Source: Phlebopus portentosus (taxonomy: Eukaryota; Basidiomycota; Agaricomycetes; Boletales; Boletinellaceae). Taken from it: DNA of 64,000 nt. The notes under the pieces were generated by a model, which made no database searches, was not told the origin of the DNA, and worked only from the letters and a program-made list of their open reading frames with translations. The DNA lies in assembly GCA_037892935.1 (NCBI GenBank), contig JAYXKI010000012.1:930001-994000 (forward strand), read 5' to 3'. The translations under genes and the position numbers were made by a program. Shown piece after piece: positions 52,514 to 63,947 of the stretch (positions are counted from its first letter, which is position 1; every line of letters begins with the position of its first letter).

Positions 52514-55500
52514 ATGAGCAGGAATGGTGCGGAGCCACCGTCGCGCGCGTCTTCAATGCGTCCGCCGCCAGAACCACCTTCTCGCTTTCCTCTCATGACA
52601 CCTTCTGCCTCTCCTCCCGTGCAGCGACCGTTCGCCCGTCATTCGAGTACTCCTTCTCCAGCGAAGAAGCGCAGAGTATCTCGTGCGCCATCCGTTCCCG
52701 CGCCAAGCTTACGCAGCTTTTCAGTCGCGTCAGCATCGTCTTCTTCTGTGTCTCCAGCTTTCAACTTTGACGCGCCTGTGGATCCCGGAGAAGAGTTGGA
52801 TGCCGCGCGACGCGCCAGTTCATTTCGTGTCCTCAACGTCTGGTCACAACTAGCCGAGAAATACGCCAGGAGGCTGGATGAAGATGACATTGTGGATATC
52901 GGGAAAGGGACCATCATAAAGGACTGTGGAGTTCTCAGGTCTTCAGAAGACATGTTTGAAATAGGCTACTTTGCTGAAGAACGCGAAAAAGCTGAATGTC
53001 TGGGCAATGATGAGCCTCTGACCCCTGCTGATGATGAACCGGACGAAATCGATGCCTTTGCAGACGTGCAAGATAACGTGTCGCGTTCAGAAACGGATGG
53101 GGACGACGAGGATGGGTTTGGTCTGGCTCAGCACACACAACGCTTACCTCCGGTGCGCGAGATGGACCCAGCTGACGCGGCAGATCTAGCAGAGTTCCTG
53201 AGAGCGGAGCAATTGCGAAGGGAAACTTTCGGTGACCCGGACGGGGACGACGGTGAATATGGATCCGAAGAAGGTGAAGAAGATGAGTTAACTGAAGGTA
53301 ACGCATTGGAAGGTGAGGAACAAAAGAATGTAGCACAGTTGAGAACTTCAATGTTGACGCTGTGTTACCAGAATCTGACGCTGCTGAGGACGCGACCGAG
53401 TATGAAACGCATACCTCTGGCGACGAGGAAGTGATTTACGAGGAGAGTATTCAGGAATCGGATGACGAGAAGCCAGATCAATTGGGTTACTCGAGGTTCT
53501 CCACGCCTTCAGGTTCTCCGGAAATTGATACGCTTGACATATCGAAGGAATTCAACAATGATGAACTCGCTGAGCCTGTAACGGAGATGCCCCTTACCTC
53601 TCCTTCAGAGGCGGAGTCGGATGATGAACTAGGTGGATGGGATTGCGACGAAGGAAGCACTCTGTACTCTGTGACTGACTTCATTGAAGAGGACGAAGAA
53701 AAGAACGGCGAACAGGAATTGGCTTCAATTTCTATGTCTCCAGAGCCACCGTCGAGGTTACGGAAGAAGAGCCGAGGAAAGACCCAAAACTCGGTTCCTT
53801 CGGATAAATCTACAACGATCTGTCGTCCCTTTAAGTCGCCAATTAAGAAAGGAATTGCCGCTCCTTCACGTTCTCCATCCGTCACTCAATTACAGACGCC
53901 TCCACGCTCTGCGTCTTTTGGACCTGAGGCTCGTAATATCAAGATTACGTCGACGTACTCGCGGAAACGACGTGGAAGTTCCTCCAGTTCAAAAAGAGCA
54001 CCGATGAGAATACAGTCCACAACCTCAGAAGGTTCCTCCTCTGAAACCGAAAATACCTCACCTTCAACGAACAGGAAGCAGAGCCTGTCTGCGCCCTTGA
54101 ACACATCTCCAACCAAGAAGGCAAAGCTTGTTCCAGAGGTGTACATTGACGTCCTTCCTCGGACCCCATCAAAGAAAACTCCGAAGGTCAAGCCAGCAGC
54201 TGAGAGCAGTGATCTTGACTCTTCACCCAAGGCTGGCCAACCTATAACTCGAGAACAAACTGCAAAATTGAAGGGTAAAGCTAAAGCGACGGATATAGAG
54301 CACTTTGCCTCCCATCACTCCAACAGAGAAACAACCCCCCTCTCGCAGCCCGAAGAACCCGAAATCCCTACGTCTTCCTATTCGCGTGGATCCAAGGGTT
54401 CCATGCGAGCGGGACCCTCGAAGAAGGTCCCTTCTGTGGGTAGCCTGAGCACGAAGCGAAGGCGGGGACATTCTCCAGCTTCAGAAGAACTGAATGAGAC
54501 CAGTGCGGTCGATGTCATCATGAACAGTCCTACTCTGTATCCTATTCGGAGCTCTTCTCGACGTGTTTCATCCTCTCGGCGAAGCATTGTTAGAGATGTC
54601 GAATCTTATGGTACGTGTTTGCATTACATCTTGCCTATGTCTGCTCATCACATCTTTTAGATGAGTCTGTCCCTGACCCGAACACTCGATCATCAAGCAG
54701 CCGTCGGGCACGTTCCAGACCTTCCGCGGAACACGCACCCGAGGTTTCACATCCTCTCCCTGAACTCAACAACTTTTCATTTACTCCTCCACATCTCTCA
54801 CACATTGGATACCACAACTATCCGGGATCTCATTATCCTCCACCTTTAACTCATCAGCATCCTGCACCTCTTCCAAATTTACAAGACCCAAATGCTCAAT
54901 ATCATCTAGCACAGGCTCTACAAAGTTTGTCTATATTAATGGGCGGTGCACTTCCTTTCCCTCCTTCACCAGTTCATGCGACACATGCTTCTCATCAATC
55001 TCCTCCTTTCTCTCAGAACGGGCATCACCAGCCCTGGCCTCCCTATACTCCGCGACAGCAGAATCGCTATATGACCTTTGATACACCCCAGTCAGTAGCG
55101 ACTGAACCTCCGCCATCGTCTCCCTTAGGCTCGGACTACTCGGATAGCGTGCCGTCCTCCCCGACTAAACGACCAATTCGCGAGCGCGGAAGGCCTCAAG
55201 TGCAGTCTTCGTCTTCAACGAAGAACCGCCCGAAGTCCGCAATCCGCGAATCGAGGACGCGCTCAAGAAGTAGATCTCGTAGCTCTCTACGCGTCTCGTT
55301 CTCATCTCCGGAAGCGACGCAAATAGAAGATAATGCCTATGTCTATGCTAGTGATAATGTGATAGAGATCGGAAGTTCTGAGTGTGAAGACTCTGACTTT
55401 GAGCGACGCCAATTGCGCCGCGAGGAACATACGAGTCGGTCTTTACAGCTTCAGTCACCTCGGCGGCATGTCCGAGCGCAAACTCCTGGTCCGCCTGATC

Positions 55501-55640
55501 ATGCCCGTAGAGCAGAATCCACTGAGGGCGGGACCGGGTTACGCTCTTCTTCACGTGGTAATCTGGGACAGCCTCAGCCTAGACATAGTGCTCGTCCCGC
55601 TACAACATCTCATCGTCCTAACAGGCAAAATCATCGATAG
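52514..55640 (+). CDS. Scm3/HJURP-like centromere protein (probable), 1011 aa
   Basis: Three exons, 52514-53297, 53339-54610 and 54661-55640, join in frame to 1011 aa. The first intron is only 41 bp; a 26-bp alternative has the same phase. The one conserved block, near residues 110-145, reads RVLNVWSQLAEKYARRLDEDDIVDI, then GTIIKDCGVLRS. This matches the pattern of the Scm3 domain (W..LAERY.R.LDEDDIVDL..G.I..D.G.LR), which chaperones the centromeric H3 variant CENP-A. The remainder is acidic (DDED, GEEDEL), Ser/Arg/Lys-rich and low-complexity, with a late PPPLTHQHPAPLP stretch and an Arg/Ser tail. The start is the ATG before SRNGAEPPSRASS. The Scm3 call rests on memory of the motif, so treat as probable. 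Confidence 0.68.
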
Positions 55641-56446
55641 ACCATTTTATTGCGGCTTCTTGTATTGTAATTGTGCATTATATCCAATTTCTTGTAAATT
55701 TATTCATTTTGTGCGATCATCGACATTGACGAAACCGGTGACGCAGATCAATCTACAGTGAGAATAACGCATATAGCATTCTCTTTTCGAACTTGCACGA
55801 TGATCACGTAGTACTGCACAGGAGAAAAATGACCAACTTCGTTACGAACAGGTCTCTACTAGATCCAAAATTTGAAGGCTACAAGCTATCGCCCTTAGCA
55901 CAGGACGATCATGTATCGCGCTTCTCACTAACTGCGCGTCCGACACAGGCAAATGTTTCTGGAAGGTCGCGAACACCTCTCTCCTTCGAGGAGGTGCAGT
56001 CGCGCATAACGCATCATCATCTCGCGATTTCGCATGATTCTCGCTGCGATATATGTTAATGATGATCTCAATGTCATTCGAGCTGTACTTAATCCCGTAA
56101 GCGTTCGAACTTTGCAAATGTTTAGCAAGTCGAGCTGAAAATGGTGATGCTCTCGCGGCATGAAAAGTGGTGAAAACACGTGATTCTCAGGTTTTTTGCA
56201 TTTAGCTGTGGCTATAGCTGTACACCATATACTTCACAGATAGCGTACTCAAATCGCATATCGGACAAGGACCTCTTTGTTCTCCCACCTCGTTTCTTGA
56301 GCTATCGGAACCGGAAGGAATGTGCGGAAGCGACGTTCACGGCATTTTTCGACGAACCTGTTGGCTGATCTACAGGATGAAGATGATATTGTGCATGAGC
56401 GATACAATTTGGCACATCCCTACGACTAATAATTTTTATCCGTAGC
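55641..56446. other. Intergenic after the Scm3-like gene
   Basis: About 800 bp. Frames at 55793-56059 (plus) and 55842-56179 (minus) overlap each other and lack features. Nothing else seen. Confidence 0.35.
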
Positions 56447-56590
56447 TTGCTTAGCCTTGGGAAAATCCGGATAACGAAGAAAGCTCGTGTCGCCAAGGCT
56501 CAGTTTTATGCATAGGGCTTATGATTCATTCATCTAAGCTGGATTCATGGTCTAACAGAAGTGAGCATAGGCAACCATAACAGTGGTCGA
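56447..56590 (+). repeat. Relic of a third copy of the duplicated block
   Basis: Contains a version of the last exon of the DUF6533-type gene (ENPDNEESS at about 56461-56490, followed by CRQGSV). After it comes a broken version of the small gene's first exon (ATGGTCTAACAGAAGTGAGCA at 56547). Order and spacing match copies A and B, but stops interrupt both. Confidence 0.6.
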
Positions 56591-57318
56591 TCTAGAATTA
56601 TCTGGATTTCTGTGGTCGGGTGTGGGATATATATGTTCACTGCTATGCATCGTTCCTATTTTCAGCTTGGTCACTTCCTTTACAGTAAGTTGTCGATAAC
56701 TTGAAATATCGCGAAGCTTCCCGAGAATCGAAACACCACGCATTGCGGCATTGGTGATGACATCAAAACAAAGATGAATCTTTGTGAAGATTCATTACTA
56801 TCGCTTTACGGCAGCGTTGAATCCGATAGTTAGTCTCCGAGCTACGGCCTTTCATGAGATGATGGCTGACCGTAAGTCCATCATGATTGTTCTAGCACTA
56901 AGACTAGCAGTCGGCATATATGAATTCCGATGCTTTCAAGTTCCGACATATATTCCCACGGTCGTCGAATTCAAATTTGTTGCACTTAATTGACTTCTTG
57001 GGTAATTCATTCATTTCGCGGAACCACGCACTAACTCTTTGTTGCCTCATGACTGGGTCTCTTCCATCTCTTCCCCTCAGTGTCTATGTTAATGCAAACA
57101 TGGGAATGGAGATAGTCGCTGCCTGATCCATCGAACTTTCAGCCCCACATGACTGATCAAGAATTATCCTATTTTTGTTGAGATCTGTTTCGTATGTACG
57201 CCGAGGCAACGAACGAAAGTCAGACGATGTCAGAAGGTATCACCCCAATCAAATGTAAGTACAGGTATAAGTATCTCTCATAAACCCATATCTACTTCCG
57301 AGGCAAATCATCTCTGGA

Positions 57319-59024
57319 ATGTCTCTTCTCAAGGTCTCCCGCTCTTTGAAAGCTCGTACAGATGCCGAATTCGCGAGATCAAAAGAAGTTGCTCAGTTGA
57401 CTGTATCGTTGACAAGGACCCAGCAATACTGCGCTGTGGCACTCACGACAGTCCTAGTCTACCATTCCGGTATGTATCTCACCGGTTTGTCCCAGATACC
57501 TAACACCTTATCATTATCCTTTACTGTAACACAGTTCTCACATTGGAAAAGGAGGTAATATTCTATCAACTTGCCATATTTAAGCTCGAAGCCTTAAATC
57601 TTTCCGTCTAGATAAACTATTTCTGGGTGAACTACATCAATCCACTTTGCATACCATTATCTGATAAACAACCAGCGAAATCCACGTAGCTCTGTCAGTA
57701 TAATATACTTTGCAGTAAGTGTAGACAATGTCTGGGAATTGAACAGGTTGTTGATCATAAAATAGAATCGTTACATCGGCCTACTGGCGGCTGTTTGCAA
57801 CATGACTGGTAAGTTATTGATTTGCCCTGTGGAACGTTCGACTCTGAAACTTATACGTTCGGTAGCCTTCCTTTTCTCAGAAAGTCATGCGAGGTACGCG
57901 CGTTCAGTGTGAACTTCATGTCGCCTGATATTCTGATGTCTTTTTATCTAGCTGTGCGTGTTGTCACAAGGTTTGTTACTTCTCGAATAATCGTGCAAGC
58001 TAGGTTCGTTTTCATTTTGGGTCTCATGCTTGGCTGGTACGTACATACTGTATTACGAATATCAGCGGCATTCTCAACTAGATATTAGGTCTGGTTGTCT
58101 TTTTCCTACTTGACTGTAAGCTGTGCGAGCTTGACTTGATGCGGATGATGATTTGCTGTGCGACACAGATATCCTACTTATTCGCACAACGGCACTCTTC
58201 CATGAGCGTGAGCACTTTTCTTTATAAGAGTTGCCTCGTCCTAAACTTCTGCAGACAAGACATTGTCCGTTGCCCTGAAAATTCTGCTTGGCGCGGAAGT
58301 ATTCATCAGTTTCTGCCTTCTCATTTATGTCATATCGATTGAAAATGGTAGGATGTTTGATAATATTATATGCTTCCGTCCGACTGAAACCCCTCAGTTG
58401 ACGCCAGCAGTCCTGTGGAGGGAATGTCAATTTGCAGTCTAGGAAGGGCCGCTCCGCGAACTCTGTACATCGTCTTTTGGTCAGTTCGCAAAACTGTCCA
58501 AGGATTTCTCTCATTCTTTACAGGATGGTTCTGTTGATGTACGGATTGATCCTGCTATGCCTCACACTCCACAAGACAGTGGAATATTGGAAAATGACGT
58601 CCGGACTTAAAGGATTCCATCTAATACGCGTTGTCATACAGGACCAGGTCCTATACTATGGCTTGTAGGCTACACAAAAGCCAACTACTCGGTGTGATTC
58701 TGACCTGTCTAAGTTTCATTTCCTGCTGTATTTGCCAGATCGTGACCTACAGCGTCGTTGAAAGTAGTCCTTTCGTTGCAATTGTCCGGAGTACCGCAGG
58801 AATTCCAATTCTTGTCTGCACTCTTGGAAGTCATCTCTTTCTCAATCTGAAAGAAGCCGGGGAGAAAGGAGTAAATGGCGGAATGAACTATACTACAGAT
58901 ATCACTGAAATGGACTTCGTCGAGGTGAGTCGTTGACTTTACTTTGTGGATCTTCTGACCCTGGGATACGTATTAGAATGGTGAGGGTAACGAAGAAAGC
59001 TCGGATCGCGGAGGGTCAGCTTAA
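57319..59024 (+). CDS. DUF6533-type multi-span membrane protein, copy B
   Basis: Paralogue of the gene at 50184, from a direct duplication. The ATG at 57319 gives MSLLKVSRSLKARTDAEF, VAQLTVSLTRTQQYCAVALTTVLVYHS, then VLTLEKE and INYFW. Later exons give KTLSVALKILLGAEVFISFCLLIYVIS, EGMSICSLGRAAPRTLYIVFW, LMYGLILLCLTLHKTVEYW, GLKGFHLIRVVIQDQVLYYGL and IPILVCTLGSHLFLNLKEAGEKGVNGG. A last exon NGEGNEESSDRGGSA ends at 59024. Several membrane helices are evident. The conserved blocks are open, so it may still be coding, but exons around 57600-58100 could not be fully resolved. Function unknown. Confidence 0.62.
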
Positions 59025-59192
59025 TACGTAGAGATCAAGCTTTCTTAGAGAGGACCTCAGCTTCTTTTGAAATCCCGCATTATTGTCCAGCAGGTGTAGC
59101 CTATGTCAGGACGTTGTTATACTACATGATACAATAGTTCGATAATGTGTATAATCAAAAGTACATCTAAAGGACCCCAGCTTATATGGTCT

Positions 59193-59560
59193 ATGGCTCA
59201 GCAGAAGGGAGCAGAGCCAACCATCGTTGTGATCGGCTCAGAAATGTTCGTTTGCACTTTTCTCCTAGGCTAGGATTACAAGTCTCCCTCTTTCCATTTT
59301 TATGACGCGGTGGGTTGAGCCCAAAGGTCATGCATCCAAGTGGTTGTTCATGCCCAAAACCATCTGTTGTTTCGATTTGTAAGTCGCATTGAGTCTATTT
59401 GGTCACGAGAAATCCAGCCCTCCCGAGCGGGATATTTTTTTCTACCTCTACTAACGTCACAAATGATGTCGAACTTACTGATCATTTCGCCACTGTGCTA
59501 CCTGAGACTGAGGCCAGAAGCTTCTCCGCATCCTGGAAAGCCAGTTGTATCAGGCGGAAA
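59193..59560 (+). pseudogene. Small unknown gene, copy B, probably broken
   Basis: Exon 1 is intact and reads MAQQKGAEPTIVVIGSEMF. The acceptor used in copy A is changed here (GACG in place of GAAG). The second-exon frame is interrupted, although VTNDVELTDHF resembles VTNSIELAGNF of copy A. Probably no longer produces the copy A type protein. Confidence 0.45.
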
Positions 59561-59600
59561 GAAGAGAGTGGAGTAATCGCAAACGAAAGAATCGAGGGCT

Positions 59601-60176
59601 ACTGATGACATCTCTTCTAATTTCACCAAGGCTGATGATCTCAGTCTCCGAGCCCATGTTGTACCATCTCCTTGTAAGGTCGCGATTTGGTGTCAACAAT
59701 CGACTACCTCGAGAATTCCGTTTCCAGAATGAGGAAAGACATAAAAAGCAGTGTACTCAGCGCGATATGCGGAAATTTTTTAGACTGAGGAAGGTATTCC
59801 GAGCGGCTGAGAAGGCCCTCAATGGCTCTCACCGCCACAATTGACACGAACCAGCCATACTAAGGAGCATTCGCTTAGGCAACAGGGCTGTCTAACCCGG
59901 TGCACGTACAAGCCGCGACGGGCCCTTCTCAAGTAGCAATCTACATATGTATGTCGCGCCTTGATACACGTAGTGGGTGTATTCTCTTCGGTTGTTTTTT
60001 TGCATGAAGCAGAAGGAACCAAGGCAGTCCAGATATGTACTAGAAGCTTTCGCAATCTTTTTCGCGACCATTGTGGTCGCTACCACACAGCACAAGCAAT
60101 CTGAAAAGTGTCTAGGGAGCGTTCAGGCATCGTAAAATTCTGTCCACAAAGAACTGGTTCAAGTCTGATGAAGCAG
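59601..60176. other. Intergenic before the hAT element
   Basis: About 575 bp. Short frames without features on both strands. No clear end of the duplication beyond about 59600. Confidence 0.35.
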
Positions 60177-60831
60177 AATTACATTAGGGCTCCGACCGTA
60201 TGCGTATAACCCGTATACGGGCTGTCCGTATACGGATACGGCCGTATCCGTATGACCCATTAAGAGCAAAATATACGGGCCGTATAAATACGGCCGTACC
60301 CGTATACAAAAGGCTGAAAATTTGACGTTTACGGCTTATACGCCGTATACGGGGGCCAAGGTCTCGAGCCTCCCGGTAGCACAGAATTAAGTATATTCAT
60401 ACCAGTTTTGGTCATTTAGGTGGATTACTGATTTGAAAACTATATTCCTGGGTTACCAAAACGAGGAAGGGAGTGCCGGAATCAATACGGTACTGTTCCC
60501 ACGCATCTCCTTTCTATCATGGCCCACTGAATTTGTCTGTGCGCCCTTCCCGGCAAGGGTGAACAATTTGAAGGTGTGGTATTTGCAACATGTAAGTTCT
60601 AGGTAACTAGAAATGAGCATGTTTGACTCATCTTATTTCTATTCCACAATTTCTACCCTGTAACTGCCGTATACGGCGTATACGGCGTATTCCCCGTATA
60701 CAGGCCGTCCGTATCCGTATCACGGCCTGGTGTGCCATAAATACGGGCGTATATATACGCCCGTATCCGTATGAAACCTTTTTTATACGGCCGTACCCGT
60801 ATACGGATACGGTCGGAGCCCTAAATTACAT
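60177..60831. mobile_element. Non-autonomous hAT element (639 bp) with 8-bp target duplication
   Basis: The element spans 60185-60823. Left flank AATTACAT (60177-60184) and right flank AATTACAT (60824-60831) form a perfect 8-bp target site duplication, the hallmark of hAT insertions. The ends are inverted repeats: TAGGGCTCCGACCGTATGCGTATA on the left, and its near-perfect complement on the right (TATACGGATACGGTCGGAGCCCTA). Both subterminal zones (60200-60360 and 60665-60815) are packed with copies of the palindromic word CGTATACG and of CCGTATCCGTAT in both orientations. A unique core of about 300 bp (60361-60665) separates them. No transposase frame, so it would need an autonomous partner elsewhere. 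Confidence 0.92.
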
Positions 60832-61286
60832 GGAAGAACGGAATAGCGAAACATTAAGAATCCCTCTTTACGCACCCGGCGCGGGTAAAGGAATAGTCAC
60901 ACCGGTATCGGATTTCCAGGGCAAAAAGAGCAGAAACTTGGATAATCTAACATATAGCTATACTTCCGGAAGTAGACTCCTGTTCTGAAGAGCCTCACGA
61001 CAAGTTCACCCAACTTCATATGACTTCGGCCGATGTATCACCTCCCACCCAGGAGCAATCCTCGAGAGGAATCGTGAAGTTCTTCTCGAGATGCAAACGA
61101 GTCGATTCCTCCCGGTGGATGGACAAAGCCGGTGTGAAACAGAAACAATGCAGACAAAGGCATTATACAAAAGAGAATGAAAAGAAAAGAAAAGGCAGTT
61201 TTCATGCATAAGATATACGGAACGGGATGCTTGATATATGGCTTGAAAGAAATGGCTGAAGGTCGGTAGCAGATGATCTGGACAGA
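60832..61286. other. Spacer between hAT element and 169-aa gene
   Basis: About 455 bp. A 63-codon frame from the ATG at 61020 is Lys/Arg-rich without recognisable content. The right part is probably the promoter of the next gene. Confidence 0.35.
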
Positions 61287-61913
61287 ATGTCAGTGGCGCT
61301 CAACGACAGTGTTATTCTCCGCCAAGATGAAGCGGCCCTCACGCAGCCACATCGTTCCTCTTATTCAGGTCCCTCAGGTGAGGTACCCGATAACCCGGAG
61401 GGAGACCGATGTTGGCGAATTAGCTTCCGATACCGGCCTGCCCGTCGCACCGGGTGTTGTCCGGACCAGACAAAAAAAAGCTGCCTCTCCTTCGAACCGT
61501 CCGACGGAGACTACGCCACGCAGCGCCATACTGAGAAATTACCTCCGTCAAGGTAAAGCGTGAGGAACGAGACGCCTGTCTTTGGAGCATTGCATTTGAA
61601 TTCCGCCATCATCATCACCGCAGACGCGCACCATCCATTGCCTTTGCTCTTCGTCGAGGCCGACGATGAGTCGGCTCATATTGAGCGGACGTCGCAGACA
61701 GGTATCGAGACGCCGAATGCAGCAGCTCCCAGCTCGAGGAAGAGAAAAAGGACGACCCAGCAGGATGATACGCCTGATTCATCGTCAAACGGGCGGTTCG
61801 TCTACGACCAGTGCAATCATGTTCGCTCCTTTTTCAACTCGCGAACTCTGAAAATGCACTCTGAGACGTGCACCCCAAAGAGAGGGTGTTCTGACCCGGA
61901 GGATGTACAGTAG
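61287..61913 (+). CDS. Small unknown protein, 169 aa, with a degenerate zinc-finger-like C-terminus
   Basis: Three exons, 61287-61377, 61424-61552 and 61624-61913, join in frame to 169 aa with introns of 46 and 71 bp. It begins MSVALNDSVILRQDEAALTQ. It continues with SDTGLPVAPGVVRTRQKKA and a middle PLPLLFVEADDESAHIERTS, then a basic SSRKRKRTTQQDD (possible nuclear localisation signal). It ends in YDQCNHVRSFFNSRTLKMHSETC, which has the Phe, Leu, His and last ligand spacing of a C2H2/C2HC finger but lacks a normal first CxxC pair. I do not recognise a family. The consistent splicing across three frames favours a real gene. Confidence 0.5.
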
Positions 61914-62995
61914 AATTAATCCATTCAGAATGTATCCTCTCCTGCCGCACACACGGACGATGGGGCCAACTTCGAAATGCTGGAAAGAGAGCATCAAATG
62001 GGGACGGCTCTCGAGGCTGAAAGCCGAAGTTTTGTAAAAAGAATCCGCGCTTCCAAGCCACGAAAGAAGAGGAGCAACAGAACGTGAAACGAGATCATTC
62101 ACTCATACAATATAATATTCTCGTCTTCCTTGGATCGGTCCTCTACTTCCCTTTTGCGAGATGGAGTCTCGCGAAAAAAAAGCTTTCTCGACGTTGGCCA
62201 CCAACATATGGGCTACATTGACCTTACTAGTAAGACTATGCCAGTTCCAAAGTCAACATATGGATCTCCTTCGTGAAACGGGAAACTGGGAATGCTGGTC
62301 CAACACTGTAGCAAATGAAGCCCGATACGTTCGCATCCTATGTATGGCCAGGCCATCTCGATACAGCATAGAGTCGGCCAGAGCCTGATCATAAGTCGAA
62401 ACGAGGTGCTGAATACCGAGTAATCATGTGCCAAAAGACGTGGAAAGGAAGAGGTGAAGGTAAGGAGGGACATTGAAGACCAAAAGAAAAGAAGAAAAAG
62501 AGAAGATTTTCAACAAGTTATATCGCGGCCTTGAGCCTCCCTTTTGTCTCGGTATGTAATTTTCGAGAGGACAGTAACCAGTACACCGGCAAACAAATGA
62601 TCCGTTGTTTAGCTTTGATCTTACGTGATCCGTGTGCTTTTGGAGAGTATTACCGTTTCGTTTCGACTCGGTTTACTTTCCTCACTTGTCAGCTCCAGTA
62701 TGAAGCAGAAGAGAAAAGAGGAGCATAATGTGTGAATGACACGAAAGGCTCAGAAACGTAGTGTATTTGTACCTGTAGTACAATTTTGAAATACAATAAA
62801 GGAGCGACTCGAAGTTCGAAAAATGTAAGGTAACATAGCATGGAATAAAGAATGGCGGAATGTCCAAGAAAATCCCGCTTATGCAGTCGCGAGGGAGGAA
62901 ACAACCTTCGAAGATCTAAGCTGAACCTAAAACTGGTGAACTGTATGCTCTCGCGCTCGAAGGTGCCGGAACGAGTGCATCGCAGGACCAAATCG
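61914..62995. other. Intergenic
   Basis: About 1.08 kb, between the 169-aa gene and the 3' end of the hydrophobin. Frames at 62161-62388 (plus) and 62213-62473 (minus) are shadows of each other without features. Confidence 0.4.
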
Positions 62996-63947
62996 TTAAA
63001 GGCCGATGTTGATTGGAGTGCATCCGATATTAATAAGACCTTGGAACTGATTATTCTCGCAGCTGAGCAGGTGAGTGTCAGGACGCTGTACGGTAAAAGA
63101 ATATTTGGAAAGCTCACCAAACAGTTTGTGCGTTGCTATTTGCAAAGGTGTAAAATTTGTCAATAACGGCCAGCGAGACGCAGAGCATGATATCACTTAC
63201 CAGGTACCACCTGAACCAGCCCCGATGACCTGCAACCAGAATTAGCATCTTCGAAACAATCAGGCCAGAGTAACGACATACACTAATAGGGATGCAATTG
63301 AGTCCGACTGGAACATTAACATCCTGCAGAACGACGCCGAGCAATCCCAACATGTTTGAGGCATCCTCAGAAGAAGCAGATTGAACGCTATTACAGCATT
63401 GGACCGGACCGGTATTGCAGCTAGACCCAGTAGTAGGCTGGGGTGCACCTAGTACAAGCAAATGATAAATATTACTTTACGAGAATGTGCGCATATATTC
63501 AGGGAAGAATATGTACTCACCAGAAACAGTGACAGTAGTCGTTATTGTATGGTGTTCACCAGCAGATGAGGTACCAACAGGGACGGCAGTCGGCGTGTAA
63601 GTCGACTTCGCGCTGGCCGGAATACTGACAGGAATGACAGGAGTCGTCGTGATCGGCGGCTCGACCACACTGGTGGTCGTCGGGGGTGTCCAAGTCGTAG
63701 TTGGCTTTATATCTGAGGTAGTTGACGGCTTCGGCACGTACGTGGAAGTGTGAACTGACGTCGACGTCGACGAAGCATGCGGTGGCGTGCCACCACCTTC
63801 TGTGCATGCTGGAGCAGGCGATGGAGAGGCCTGAGGGCAGTAAATACTCGGTATGCACAATGCCGCTGCGTTCGCTGGTGTAGCATGCTGCATGAGCAAT
63901 ATTGGAAGCGCAGTGGCAATGAACGGCAGAATCGAGGAGAGCTTCAT
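62996..63947 (-). CDS. Class I hydrophobin with extended Thr/Pro-rich N-terminal region
   Basis: Secreted surface-active protein that self-assembles at hyphal interfaces. Five exons, 63947-63521, 63448-63282, 63229-63201, 63135-63118 and 63062-62996, join in frame to 235 aa. Signal peptide MKLSSILPFIATALPILLMQ, then a short Cys-containing segment (LCIPSIYCPQ...PAC). About 90 residues dominated by Thr, Ser, Pro and Val follow (TSTSVHTSTYVPKPSTTSD and similar), likely heavily O-glycosylated. The hydrophobin core has all eight cysteines: SSCNTGPVQCC, VVLQDVNVPVGLNC, TCNAQTVCC, then GLINIGCTPINIGL. Spacing (C-X6-CC, C-X5-CC) is class I. The stalk doubles the usual 100-110 aa length. Two further hydrophobin-type loci in the window (5470 and 18240) are broken. 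Confidence 0.92.

Larger units (their letters stand above)
56930..59600. repeat. Segmental duplication, copy B
   Basis: Direct repeat of the block at 49756-52310, diverged with small indels. Between 59040 and 59190 it carries an insertion absent from copy A, bounded by the similar words AGAGAGGACCTCAGCTTC and AAAGGACCCCAGCTT. Similarity continues weakly to about 59600 (GTCACAAATGATGTCGAACTT against GTCACAAACAGTATTGAACTT). Confidence 0.78.

Noticed and set aside
60185..60823. CRISPR-like array from the many CGTATACG repeats
   Set aside because: Repeats are irregular, palindromic and overlapping with no uniform spacers; the ends and 8-bp duplication show a hAT element in a eukaryotic genome.
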